Below, piece after piece: positions 36,275 to 44,652 of a stretch of 64,000 nt of DNA (position 1 is the first letter of the stretch; every line of letters starts with the position of its first letter). The notes under the pieces were generated by a model. That model ran no database searches. It had not been told where the DNA came from and worked only from the letters and a program-made list of their open reading frames with translations. The translations under genes were made by a program, and so were the position numbers. This DNA is from Streptomyces sp. A012304. Its GTDB lineage: Bacteria > Actinomycetota > Actinomycetes > Streptomycetales > Streptomycetaceae. The stretch is taken from NCBI RefSeq assembly GCF_026008495.1, contig NZ_BQUN01000034.1, forward strand, positions 90,717-154,716, in the 5' to 3' direction.

Positions 36275-36400
36275 CGCTTCACCCCTCACCGATGATCGGA
36301 AAAACATCCCCAAAGTAACCCGTATCGCCCGGGCGGGCAGGGTGGGATACGGCCAAGTGCGCGACCGGTGTTCTTCCGGTGTTCCGGTGAGGGGGCCCGT

Positions 36401-38743
36401 TCAGCGGCCGTGGGGGGCGCGGTGCGCGGGCTGCTGCGGGGTGGGGCGGACGGGCGCCGGGGGAATGATCCGTACGGCCGGACCGTCACCGTTCAGGGTC
36501 ATCGGCGTGTCGTGGTGGCGGATGGTCAGGGGCGGTCCGGACAGCAGGGTGTAGGTGGCCTTGTCGGGGCCGACCTCGACGTGCAGCCGCCGGCCGCGGA
36601 ACTGGAGGGAGAAGGCCAGACGGCTGAACTTCTCCGGCAGTCGGGGCGCGAAGCGCAGGCTGTCGGCGTCACGGCGCAGCCCGCCGAAGCCGGCGACCAG
36701 GGCCGTCCAGGTGCCGGCCAGGGACGCGATGTGCAGCCCGTCGCGGGTGTTGTGCTCCAGGTCCGCGAGGTCCATCAGCGCGGCCTCGGCCGTGTAGTCG
36801 TAGGCCAGGCCCGGGTGGCCAGCCTGGGCGGCGACGACGGCCTGGCAGCACGCCGACAGCGAGGAGTCCCGCACGGTCAGCGGCTCGTAGTAGGCGAAGT
36901 TGCGGGCGACCTGCTCCTCGTCGAAGAAGCTGCCGCAGGTGTACATCGCCAGCACCACGTCCGCCTGTTTGACGACCTGTTTGCGGTACAGGTCGAAGTA
37001 GGGGAAGTGCAGCAGCAGCGGGTACTGGTCGGGGCGGGTGGCCTCGAAGTCCCAGCGCTGGTAGCGGGTGAAGCCCGCGTGCTGCTCGTGGACGCCGAGT
37101 TCGTCGTTGTACGGGATGTGCACGGCCTGGGCGGCGTCCCGCCAGGACGCGCTCTCCTCCGCGTCGACGCCCAGCGCGGCGGCCTGTCCGGGATGCCGTT
37201 CGACGACGTCGGCGGCGGCCAGCAGGTTCGCCCGGGCCATGAGATTGGTGTACGTGTTGTCGTCGGCGACCGCGCTGTACTCGTCGGGGCCGGTGACGCC
37301 GTCGATGTGGAAGACGCCGTGCGCGTCGTGGTGGCCGAGCGAGCGCCACAGACGGGCGGTCTCCACCAGCAGCTCCACCCCGGTGTCGCGTTCGAAGTCG
37401 CCGTCCCCGGTCGCCTCGACGTACCGCACCACCGCGTCGGCTATGTCGGCGTTGACGTGGAAGGCGGCGGTGCCGGCCGGCCAGTACGCGGAGCCCTCCG
37501 AGCCCTCGATGGTGCGCCAGGGGAAAGCGGCGCCGCTCAGTCCGAGCTGGGCGGCGCGCTCGCGGGCGGCGGGCAGGGTGTTCTGTCGCCAGCGCAGCGC
37601 CTCACAGACGGCCTCGGGCGCGGTGTAGGTGAGCAGCGGCAGCACGAAGGTCTCGGTGTCCCAGAAGGCGTGGCCGTCGTAGCCCGAGCCGGTCAGGCCC
37701 TTGGCGGGGATCGCCCGGCCCTCCGCGCGGGCACCGGCCTGCAACACGTGGAACAGGGCGAAGCGGACGGCCTGCTGGATCTCCTCGTCGCCGTCGACCT
37801 CGACGTCGGCGCGCGCCCAGAAGTCGTCGAGGTAGGCCTTCTGGTCGTCGAGCAGGCCCTGCCAGCCGCTGTGCCCGGCCGCCGCGAGGGCCGCCTCCAC
37901 CTGGTCGCTCATCGCGGGCCGGGAGCGGGCGCCGGACCAGCCGTGCGCGACGAGTTTCTCCACGCGCAGCGTCTCGCCGGGCTCCAGCACGGAGGTGACG
38001 GTCAGCCGGGCCACGTCGACGTTGCTCTCGCTGCTGACGGTGGTGCGTTCGGGCCCGGTGACGTCGTGGTCGGCGGCGACGGCGACGCGCAGACCGCTGC
38101 GTTTCGTACGGTGCACCAGGCGCAGCCGACGGCCGACGGCGACGTCCTCCTCCGGTTCCAGCGGCGACTTCAGGGCCCGGGCCGCGCGCGGGTCGCCATT
38201 GGGTTCGGGCAGGCTCTCGTTGGCGACCAGCTCGGACTGGATGACGACCCGTGAGCGGCTGCCGACGGCCTCCACCTCGTAGGCGACGGCGGCGACGGCC
38301 CGCTGGGTGAGGGAGACCAGCCGGGTGGAGCGCACCCGGACCGTGGAGCCGGCCGGCGAGGTCCACTCGCAGGTGCGCTCCAGCACGCCCCGGCGCAGGT
38401 CCAGGGCGCGTTCGTGGGAGACGAGCCGCCCGTAGCGCAGGTCGAACGGCTCGTCGTCGACGAGCAGCCGCAGGATCTTGCCGTTGGTGACGTTGATGAC
38501 GGTCTGCCCGGACTCGGGGTAGCCGTAGCCGGCCTCGGCGTAGGGCAGCGGGTGCAGTTCGTGGACGCCGTTGAGGTAGGAGCCGGGAAGGCCGTGGGGT
38601 TCGCCCTCGTCGAGGTTGCCGCGCCAGCCGACGTGCCCGTTGGACAGGGCGAACACGGACTCGCTCTGGGCGAGGACGTCGAGGTCGAGGCGGGTCTCGC
38701 GCACGCACCAGGGCTCGACGGCGTAGGACCGGTCGGTGATCAC
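36401..38743 (-). CDS. GH65 glycoside phosphorylase/hydrolase (trehalose/maltose/kojibiose type)
   Basis: A 780-residue family 65 enzyme. It has an N-terminal beta-sandwich (SNGHVGWRGNLDEGEPHGLPG) and an (alpha/alpha)6 barrel with KGLTGSGYDGHAFWDTETF (about 348-366). Glu488 in the VTGPDEYSAVADDN motif is the expected general acid, and a C-terminal jelly roll follows. GH65 phosphorylases split alpha-glucobioses with phosphate, giving beta-glucose 1-phosphate. The adjacent beta-phosphoglucomutase gene fits a phosphorylase exactly. GTG 38743 follows GGAGGGAG and overlaps the upstream stop (GTGA). Trehalose, maltose or kojibiose cannot be told apart by eye. Confidence 0.9.
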   Translation of the reverse strand: MITDRSYAVEPWCVRETRLDLDVLAQSESVFALSNGHVGWRGNLDEGEPHGLPGSYLNGVHELHPLPYAEAGYGYPESGQTVINVTNGKILRLLVDDEPFDLRYGRLVSHERALDLRRGVLERTCEWTSPAGSTVRVRSTRLVSLTQRAVAAVAYEVEAVGSRSRVVIQSELVANESLPEPNGDPRAARALKSPLEPEEDVAVGRRLRLVHRTKRSGLRVAVAADHDVTGPERTTVSSESNVDVARLTVTSVLEPGETLRVEKLVAHGWSGARSRPAMSDQVEAALAAAGHSGWQGLLDDQKAYLDDFWARADVEVDGDEEIQQAVRFALFHVLQAGARAEGRAIPAKGLTGSGYDGHAFWDTETFVLPLLTYTAPEAVCEALRWRQNTLPAARERAAQLGLSGAAFPWRTIEGSEGSAYWPAGTAAFHVNADIADAVVRYVEATGDGDFERDTGVELLVETARLWRSLGHHDAHGVFHIDGVTGPDEYSAVADDNTYTNLMARANLLAAADVVERHPGQAAALGVDAEESASWRDAAQAVHIPYNDELGVHEQHAGFTRYQRWDFEATRPDQYPLLLHFPYFDLYRKQVVKQADVVLAMYTCGSFFDEEQVARNFAYYEPLTVRDSSLSACCQAVVAAQAGHPGLAYDYTAEAALMDLADLEHNTRDGLHIASLAGTWTALVAGFGGLRRDADSLRFAPRLPEKFSRLAFSLQFRGRRLHVEVGPDKATYTLLSGPPLTIRHHDTPMTLNGDGPAVRIIPPAPVRPTPQQPAHRAPHGR

Positions 38744-39483
38744 GCGCTCCCTCCGAGTTCGGCGAGGTCCGTCACGACGACGTCCGCGCCGTGCGCGTAC
38801 AGGGCGTCGGTCTGTCCCACCCGGTCGACACCGACGACGTATCCGAAGTGCCCGGCGCGGCCCGCGTCCATGCCGGCCAGCGCGTCCTCGAAGACGGCGG
38901 CCCGGGACGGCTCGACGCCGAGGTCGCGGGCGGCGGCGAGGAAGGTGTCGGGGCGTGGTTTGCCCGGCAGCTTCCGCTCGGCGGCGACCACCCCGTCGAT
39001 GCGCACCTCGAAGAGGTCCTCGGCGTCGATCGAGCGCAGCACGTCGCGGGTGTTGGCGCTGGAGGAGACGATGGCCGTGCGCAGGCCGTGCGCGCGGACG
39101 GCCTGGAGGTAGCGCAGGGTGCCGTCGTAGGCCTGGACGCCCTGGGTGCGGATCTTCTCCAGCAGCAGCTCGTTCTTGCGGTTGCCGAGCCCGTGCACGG
39201 TCGGCGCGTCCGGTGGGTCGTCGGGCTCGCCCTCGGGCAGCCGGATGCCGCGCGAGGCGAGGAAGGTGCGCACGCCGTCGGCGCGTGGGCGTCCGTCGAC
39301 GTACTCGTCGTAGTCGTCGGCCGGGTCGAACGGCCGGAAGCCCTCGCCGTCCCGCTCGCGCAGGAACGCGTCGAACGTCTCCTTCCAGGCCGCCGCGTGC
39401 ACCACGGCCGTCCGGGTGACGACCCCGTCGAGGTCGAAGAGGCAGGCCTGGATGGTGTCCGGGAGTCCGAGCGTCGTCGTCAT
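38740..39483 (-). CDS. pgmB: HAD family beta-phosphoglucomutase
   Basis: A 247-residue HAD phosphatase-fold mutase. Asp17 and Asp19 (CLFDLDGVVT) are the nucleophile and acid/base, SSSAN is motif II, KPRPDTF motif III and FEDALAGMDAG motif IV. It should convert beta-glucose 1-phosphate to glucose 6-phosphate, the step after the GH65 phosphorylase whose gene it overlaps by four bases. The two form a disaccharide phosphorolysis operon feeding glycolysis. The ATG at 39483 has a weak ribosome binding site. The upstream 63 bases separate it from the SnoaL-like gene. Confidence 0.88.
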   Translation of the reverse strand: MTTTLGLPDTIQACLFDLDGVVTRTAVVHAAAWKETFDAFLRERDGEGFRPFDPADDYDEYVDGRPRADGVRTFLASRGIRLPEGEPDDPPDAPTVHGLGNRKNELLLEKIRTQGVQAYDGTLRYLQAVRAHGLRTAIVSSSANTRDVLRSIDAEDLFEVRIDGVVAAERKLPGKPRPDTFLAAARDLGVEPSRAAVFEDALAGMDAGRAGHFGYVVGVDRVGQTDALYAHGADVVVTDLAELGGSA

Positions 39484-39546
39484 AAGGGTCCCGTTCCCCG
39501 TTCCGGGCCCGCCCACCGAGTGGCGCACGCCACACCGGGGCGGCGG

Positions 39547-39942
39547 TCAGTGGTGGGGGAACGAGTGGTGCTCGTGCGCGATCACCCACCGGCCGGACTC
39601 CTTGCGCAGGCCGAACGTCAGCCGCAGCCGGTCGGCGGGGCGCGCGGCCAGCTCCCCGGGCGTGGCGCAGCGCACCAGGGCGTGGGCGTAGGCCACGTCG
39701 TGGCCGGCGGTGACGTCGAGGGAGTCGATCTCGAACAGGCCCCCTTGCGCCTGCCAGGCGAAGAACGGCGGCCAGATCGCCCGGTAGGCGGCCAGGCCCC
39801 GGATGCCCGCGTGGGGCGGCGGCACGTTGTACATCACCAGGTCCTCGGCGTGCTCGGCGAGCACGGCGCCGAGGTCGCCGCGGTGGACGGCGTCGGCCCA
39901 GCGGGTGATCAGGGCGCGGATCCGCCTCTCGTCCTCCGACAC
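39547..39942 (-). CDS. SnoaL-like / nuclear transport factor 2 fold protein
   Basis: A 131-residue cone-shaped alpha+beta-barrel protein of the NTF2/SnoaL/DUF4440 class (IRALITRWADAVHRGDLGAV, LAEHAEDLVMYNVPPPHAG, GRWVIAHEHHSFPHH). The conserved WxIxHEHHS ending is common in ketosteroid-isomerase-like proteins. It binds or isomerises a small hydrophobic ligand; the substrate is unknown. GTG 39942 follows GGAGGAGAA. It is divergent from the nucleotide kinase at 39998, with a 55-bp shared promoter region. Confidence 0.82.
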   Translation of the reverse strand: MSEDERRIRALITRWADAVHRGDLGAVLAEHAEDLVMYNVPPPHAGIRGLAAYRAIWPPFFAWQAQGGLFEIDSLDVTAGHDVAYAHALVRCATPGELAARPADRLRLTFGLRKESGRWVIAHEHHSFPHH

Positions 39943-39997
39943 GTTCTCCTCCTCCCCGTCGCTCCGGGCTCCCTTCCAGACTGCGACACTCTGCTGT

Positions 39998-40708
39998 GTG
40001 CTGACTTTCGACGACCTGCTGGCGCGTGCCCGTTCCCTCGTCCGCGACGGCCGCCGCGCGCTCCTCGGCGTCGCCGGCGGTCCCGGCGCCGGCAAGACGA
40101 CCCTCGCCGAGCACCTGGTCCGGGAGCTGAACGCGGGCGGTGAGCCGTGGGTCGCGCACGTCCCGATGGACGGCTTCCACCTCGCCGACGTCGAACTCGA
40201 CCGGCTCGGGCGCCGCGACCGCAAGGGCGCGCCGGACACGTTCGACGCGGCCGGGTACGCGGCGCTGCTGCGGCGGCTGCGGGAGGAGGCGGACGGTCCC
40301 GACACCGTGTACGCGCCCGGCTTCGAACGGGTCCTGGAGCAGCCGCTCGCGGGCGCGATCCCGGTACCGCGGTCGGCCCGGCTGGTGGTGACGGAGGGCA
40401 ACTACCTGCTGCTGGACACGGGCCCGTGGGCGCGGGTGCGTCCCGCGCTGGACGAGGTGTGGTTCTGCGAGGTGGACGAGGACGAGCGGGTGCGCCGACT
40501 GGTCGCCCGGCACGAGGAGTTCGGCAAGGCGCACCGGGAGGCGGTGGCCTGGGCGCGGGGCACCGACCAGCGCAACGCGGACCTCGTCGCGACGACCCGG
40601 GAGCGCGCGGACCTGGTGGTGCGGGGCGTCGTAGGGTGGCCGCGTGGGGCTGGACATCACCGTGCTGGGGCTGGACTGGGCCGAGTTGGAGCGGACCGCG
40701 CCGAGTGA
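39998..40708 (+). CDS. nucleoside/fructose kinase-like P-loop protein
   Basis: A 236-residue kinase of the uridine kinase/phosphoribulokinase-like group. The P-loop GGPGAGKTT is at residues 27-35, HVPMDGFHLAD supplies the substrate/Mg Asp, and VVTEGNYLLLD is the Walker B region. Arg-rich GRRDRKGAPDTFD is the nucleotide or sugar-phosphate loop. It phosphorylates a nucleoside, pantothenate-like or sugar substrate. GTG 39998 has no ribosome binding site, so a leaderless transcript is likely. The last 23 codons overlap the next gene in another frame and look non-conserved. Confidence 0.8.
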   Translation: MLTFDDLLARARSLVRDGRRALLGVAGGPGAGKTTLAEHLVRELNAGGEPWVAHVPMDGFHLADVELDRLGRRDRKGAPDTFDAAGYAALLRRLREEADGPDTVYAPGFERVLEQPLAGAIPVPRSARLVVTEGNYLLLDTGPWARVRPALDEVWFCEVDEDERVRRLVARHEEFGKAHREAVAWARGTDQRNADLVATTRERADLVVRGVVGWPRGAGHHRAGAGLGRVGADRAE

Positions 40709-41240
40709 GCGGATGGGCCTGCTGTACGAGGCGGTCTGCCCGGACGACACCGACTGGGACGCGGAACCCCTGACGGGCTGGGTGTTCCCCGCGTCACCGA
40801 GGGTGCCGTGGTGCGGCCGCTACGAGTTCCGCGGCACCACCGGGTCCTACAAACCGCACTTCTGGGCGTACGAGGGCTGGGACACCGCGCGGGAGTTCGC
40901 CGCTCCGGCGCTGCGGCGGTCCCTGGACGGCTTCCTCCTTCCTCTGCTGGGGGAGGAGGACGCCGTACCGGAGTCGGGTCTCTTCCCGGCGGACGCCACG
41001 CCCTGGCGGCCGCGTCTCCTGCTCGTCTGCCCGCCCTCCGTCGTGTCCGCCGTCGCCGCCCACTGGGCCCGCGCGGAGCCCCTGTTGCAGGGGCTGCGCG
41101 AGGAGTACGACCGGCACGCGGCGCGCCCCGGCGGCTGGATCGCGGACTTCGACGCCTTCTCCGCGCTGGTGCGTGAATGGGCCGTGGCCGTCGACGAGAC
41201 GGCACGGCGAGGCTGGGGCCTGCTCGGGCTGCCCCTGTGA
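40644..41240 (+). CDS. hypothetical protein overlapping the kinase gene
   Basis: A 198-residue soluble protein of unknown function (MGLDITVLGLDWAELER... ending GWGLLGLPL) with Trp-rich segments (PWCGRYEFRG, PHFWAYEGWDTAREF). GTG 40644 follows AGGGTGGCC and lies 65 bases inside the kinase gene in a different frame. Such overlap suggests translational coupling. Both frames show Streptomyces codon bias up to the junction, so I keep both, with the kinase C-terminus being the less certain of the two. Confidence 0.7.
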   Translation: MGLDITVLGLDWAELERTAPSERMGLLYEAVCPDDTDWDAEPLTGWVFPASPRVPWCGRYEFRGTTGSYKPHFWAYEGWDTAREFAAPALRRSLDGFLLPLLGEEDAVPESGLFPADATPWRPRLLLVCPPSVVSAVAAHWARAEPLLQGLREEYDRHAARPGGWIADFDAFSALVREWAVAVDETARRGWGLLGLPL

Positions 41241-41285
41241 CGTCCGCCGGCCGGCGTTGTCGGTGGCGTCCGTTACCTTCGCGGC

Positions 41286-41921
41286 ATGACTGACGGAATC
41301 GTGTGGCTGGTCGATCTCGAGGGCTGGATGTCCAGCGTCGTGTTCGCGCGCGGTGTCTCCCCGGAGGAACTCGCCGTGCGCATGGGAGGCGCCTCGGACG
41401 GAGCGACGGAGCCGGTCACCGACCGGGAGGTGCACGACCTCGGGGTCGAGTGGTGGCGCCCGGACGCCGACGGGGACGGAGTGGTGCGGGTCGGCACGAG
41501 CGGCATCTGGTCCTTCGCCGTGGAGTACGGGGACGCCACGGGCGGTGACCTGCTGGAGGAGATCTCCCGGGACGGGGTGGAGGTCGTGCGGTACGTGCCG
41601 ATGCAGGAGCATCCGCCCGCCATGGTGGACTACGCCCGCGACGGCGTGTTCCTGTGCGGGTTCGGGCTGGCGGAGGAGATCTGGCGCTGGGGGCAGGAGC
41701 CCGATCTGCTGCTGCCCGACCTCGTCGCCGCCGGTGTCCTCACCCCCGACGGGAAGACGTACCTCCCGCCGGAGGACGGGGACTACAAGACGGCTTACCG
41801 GCGCACGCTGGGCGCCGTCGAGCGGAGGTTCGGGCTGTCCCTCTCCCCCGCCGTGCTGGACGACGCCCGGCTGCCCGCCTACGCGGTGCGCGGCACCCCG
41901 CGGATGACGCTCAGACGGTGA
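41286..41921 (+). CDS. DUF6461-like hypothetical protein
   Basis: A 211-residue soluble acidic protein. WLVDLEGWMSSVVFARGVSPEELAVRMGG followed by a WSFAVEYG strand and VPMQEHPPAM resembles the actinobacterial DUF6461 family of unknown function; I assign it from memory of the pattern. The ATG at 41286 follows a GCGGC-rich stretch without a strong ribosome binding site. Its end overlaps the convergent toroid-enzyme gene by 11 bases (41911-41921). Confidence 0.65.
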   Translation: MTDGIVWLVDLEGWMSSVVFARGVSPEELAVRMGGASDGATEPVTDREVHDLGVEWWRPDADGDGVVRVGTSGIWSFAVEYGDATGGDLLEEISRDGVEVVRYVPMQEHPPAMVDYARDGVFLCGFGLAEEIWRWGQEPDLLLPDLVAAGVLTPDGKTYLPPEDGDYKTAYRRTLGAVERRFGLSLSPAVLDDARLPAYAVRGTPRMTLRR

Positions 41922-43743
41922 CGGCGGACAGGGTCAGCTGCGGCTCGCCGTGCACGTCGTCCGCGCCGAGCACGGCGGTGAAGGCGGCCGTCCGTACGGT
42001 CAGCCCCTCCTCGCCCCGCTCCACGGCCACCGTGAACGGCTCCCGGGAGCCGTAGCGGACGGCGAAGACGTGCAGGTCGTCGGGGGCGTCCGGGACGGGG
42101 CCCGCTTCCAGGGCGGTGGAGCTGACCAGGTGCCGCCAGCCCTCGTCGGGGTTGCCGTAGCCGCGCGGGTCGGCGGCGAGGGCGAAGGCGGCCTGTTCCT
42201 GGGTGATCTCCGCCCGGGCGTCGAAGTGGTCCGCGCCCTCGGCCTCGGGGTGCGTCAGCCGCAGCGTGCCCGCGGAGGCCACCGCCCCCTCGGCCGTGCG
42301 CCGCACCCGGTCGCCGTCGTCCTCGGCGTAGGGCAGGCCGGCCAGCAGGTACGGCTCACCGTCGAGGCGTTCCACGGCGACGGTCGTCCACAGGCTGGTG
42401 CCGTCGGTGACGTAGAGGGACCGCACATGCCGCAGGACGTGGTCGCGGCCGACGACCGGCTTGGTGACCAGCTTGGCGCTCAGGCCGTCGGCGCGGACGT
42501 CGCGGACGCGGACCTCGCCCATGGGGCGGCACAGCAGGAACCCGTCGGTGACCGGGCCGAAGCCGTGCTGCCGGCCGACGGCGGCGGGCAGGTAGTAGGT
42601 GCCGCCGGCCTCCACCAGGGAGGGGGTCATGCGGTCGTCGAAGGCCACCGAGACGGTCCCGGCGCGCAGTTGGTGGCGGGCGGGGACGGCCGAGGGCTCC
42701 CGGTGCCAGCGGGTGGCGTCCTGGATCTGCCACACCAGCATCCACGCGAAGTGGCCGTCGATCCCGCCGTCCGCCTTCACCGCGTGCCGGCCCCAGCGGC
42801 TGTCGCCCCGGTAGCGGCCGAGGTCGGAGCCGACGCGGCGGCTGAAGTAGCGCAGTCCGAGGACCGACTCGAAGCCGGAGTGCTGCTCGCTGTAGCGGGG
42901 GCCGCCGTTGTCGAAGCCGCCGCCGGTCAGGCGGGCGTCGATGTAGCGGGCGAGAGCGTCGCCGTCCTGCGCGAAGACCTCCTCGCCGCTGACCCGGTGG
43001 GCCTGGGCGAGGAAGGACAGGGAGATCGGGCCGTAGTTGTTGTCGTAGGCGCCGCCGTGCTCGGGCGGCAGCAGCGCGCCGCGGTCGCGGACCCGGTGGG
43101 CGCGGATCTCGTCGGCGTACAGCTTCAGCGCCTTCACGCGCACCGGCTTCGCCTCGGCGGGCGGCAGATGGCGGGCCAGCATCAGTCCGCCGACCACACA
43201 GCCGATCGCCTGGTTGCCCGCCTCCTGCGGGTTGAAGTACGTCGCCTCGGTCAGCCAGCACCAGTAACCGCGCGCCACCTCCAGCAGCTCCGCGCGCTGC
43301 TCGTCCACGACCAGGCCGTCGGCCGTGTCGAGGACGTTCACCGCCTGGAGCAGCGCCCACACCGTGCTCGGCCAGTCACCGATGGGGTGGGCGCCGGCCT
43401 CCAGGACGTAACGGGCGTACGGCAGGCCGGAGTTACGGACCCGGAGGTTGGGGTAGCCGGGGTTGTCCTCCCGGTAGACCCGCTCGCGCAGATGGAAGCC
43501 GAGGCTGCGGCGCACCGCCCCCGGCAGCCGCGGGTCCTTGGTGCGCTGCCAGGCCAGGGCCAGCAGGGAGGTGACACCGAGGGAGGTGTCTCCGATGTCG
43601 TCGACGCAGTCGGGGTGTTCGAGGCTGCCCTCGGGGGTCAGCCGGGCGAGGGCCTGCTCGACGATGTCGGCGAGGACGGCGTCGTACGCCTCCGGAGTGT
43701 CCGGGAGGTCGTGCAGGGGGCCGCGCTGGTGGAGGAGGTGCAC
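41911..43743 (-). CDS. intracellular alpha/alpha-toroid carbohydrate-active enzyme (lyase/hydrolase-like)
   Basis: A 610-residue protein without signal peptide. Residues 1-370 are an (alpha/alpha) toroid (YFNPQEAGNQAIGCVVGGLML, AYDNNYGPISLSFLAQAHR, YSEQHSGFESVLGLRYFSRR), and 380-610 a beta-sandwich, the layout of heparinase II/III-type lyases and related unsaturated-uronyl enzymes. Its family is not certain. GTG 43743 lies six bases after the second permease stop, making it the last gene of the ABC transporter operon; it should process the imported oligosaccharide. Tyr- and His-rich motifs (NNYGP, SEQHSG) are candidates for the active site. Confidence 0.65.
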   Translation of the reverse strand: MHLLHQRGPLHDLPDTPEAYDAVLADIVEQALARLTPEGSLEHPDCVDDIGDTSLGVTSLLALAWQRTKDPRLPGAVRRSLGFHLRERVYREDNPGYPNLRVRNSGLPYARYVLEAGAHPIGDWPSTVWALLQAVNVLDTADGLVVDEQRAELLEVARGYWCWLTEATYFNPQEAGNQAIGCVVGGLMLARHLPPAEAKPVRVKALKLYADEIRAHRVRDRGALLPPEHGGAYDNNYGPISLSFLAQAHRVSGEEVFAQDGDALARYIDARLTGGGFDNGGPRYSEQHSGFESVLGLRYFSRRVGSDLGRYRGDSRWGRHAVKADGGIDGHFAWMLVWQIQDATRWHREPSAVPARHQLRAGTVSVAFDDRMTPSLVEAGGTYYLPAAVGRQHGFGPVTDGFLLCRPMGEVRVRDVRADGLSAKLVTKPVVGRDHVLRHVRSLYVTDGTSLWTTVAVERLDGEPYLLAGLPYAEDDGDRVRRTAEGAVASAGTLRLTHPEAEGADHFDARAEITQEQAAFALAADPRGYGNPDEGWRHLVSSTALEAGPVPDAPDDLHVFAVRYGSREPFTVAVERGEEGLTVRTAAFTAVLGADDVHGEPQLTLSAVTV

Positions 43744-43749
43744 CGGGGA

Positions 43750-44628
43750 TCAGCCCTTCATGCCGGAGGTCGCCAGACCTTCGACCAGCCGCTTCTGGAA
43801 GATGAGGAAGCAGATGAGCGTCGGCAGCAGGGCGAGGGTCGACATGGCGAACATCGCGCCGTAGGAGGAGCCGCTGGTCTTGTCCAGGAACAGGGTCAGG
43901 CCGAGGGGCACGGTGAAGCGGTCGTTCTGCTGGAGGTAGACGAGCTGGCTGAGGAAGTCGTCGTAGGTCCAGATGAACGAGAAGATCGTGGTGGTGATCA
44001 GGGCGGGCCGCATCAGCGGCAGGATGATCTTCCAGTAGATCTGCCAGGGGTTGGCGCCGTCCATCATGGCCGCCTGGTCCAGCTCGCGCGGTATGGAGCG
44101 GATGAACTGGACCATCAGGAAGATGAAGAAGGCGTCCGTGGCCAGGAACTTCGGCACGATCAGGGGCAGGAAGGTGTTGATCCAGGTCAGGTTGTAGAAG
44201 ATCGTGTACTGCGGGATGAGGGTGGCCTGCATCGGCAGCATCAGCGTGCCGAGCATGACGCCGAACCAGATCTTCTTGCCGCGGAACTCGAAGCGCGCGA
44301 AGGCGTAGGCGGCCAGCGAGCAGGAGATGACGTTGCCGACGACCGCGCCGATCGAGACGATCAGCGAGTTGGTGATGTAGAGGGAGAAGGAGTTGCCGGA
44401 GCCGTTCCAGCCCGTGGAGTAGTTCTCCGGGTGCAGCGCGTTCGGGATGAGCCCGGGGTGGGTGAAGATCTCGGTGTCGGGCTTCAGGGAGCTGCTGAGC
44501 ATCCACAGCAGCGGGTAGAGCATGACGATCGCGACGCCGATGAGCAGGGTGTGCACGAAGATGCGGCGGCTGCCGGTGAGCGAGCGCAGCTTCCGCAGCG
44601 GCGACGGCGACGGGGTGATGGCGGACAT
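43750..44628 (-). CDS. carbohydrate ABC transporter permease (MalG-like)
   Basis: A 292-residue inner-membrane permease with six helices and the cytoplasmic EAA loop LDQAAMMDGANPWQIYWKIILPLMRPAL (about residues 185-212), which docks the ATPase. Type CUT1 sugar importer, second permease subunit. The ATG at 44628 begins MSAITPSPS. It follows the first permease by 24 bases and precedes the toroid enzyme by six. No ATPase gene is present, so a shared MsiK-type multiple-sugar ATPase encoded elsewhere is the likely energiser, as is common in Streptomyces. Confidence 0.92.
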   Translation of the reverse strand: MSAITPSPSPLRKLRSLTGSRRIFVHTLLIGVAIVMLYPLLWMLSSSLKPDTEIFTHPGLIPNALHPENYSTGWNGSGNSFSLYITNSLIVSIGAVVGNVISCSLAAYAFARFEFRGKKIWFGVMLGTLMLPMQATLIPQYTIFYNLTWINTFLPLIVPKFLATDAFFIFLMVQFIRSIPRELDQAAMMDGANPWQIYWKIILPLMRPALITTTIFSFIWTYDDFLSQLVYLQQNDRFTVPLGLTLFLDKTSGSSYGAMFAMSTLALLPTLICFLIFQKRLVEGLATSGMKG

Positions 44629-44652
44629 GGTGAAGGACTCCTCGCTCAGACG

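Noticed and set aside
38744..40750. Extended minus-strand frame upstream of the GH65 start
   Set aside because: It reads through the phosphoglucomutase and SnoaL genes out of frame; GTG 38743 with GGAGGGAG is the supported start.
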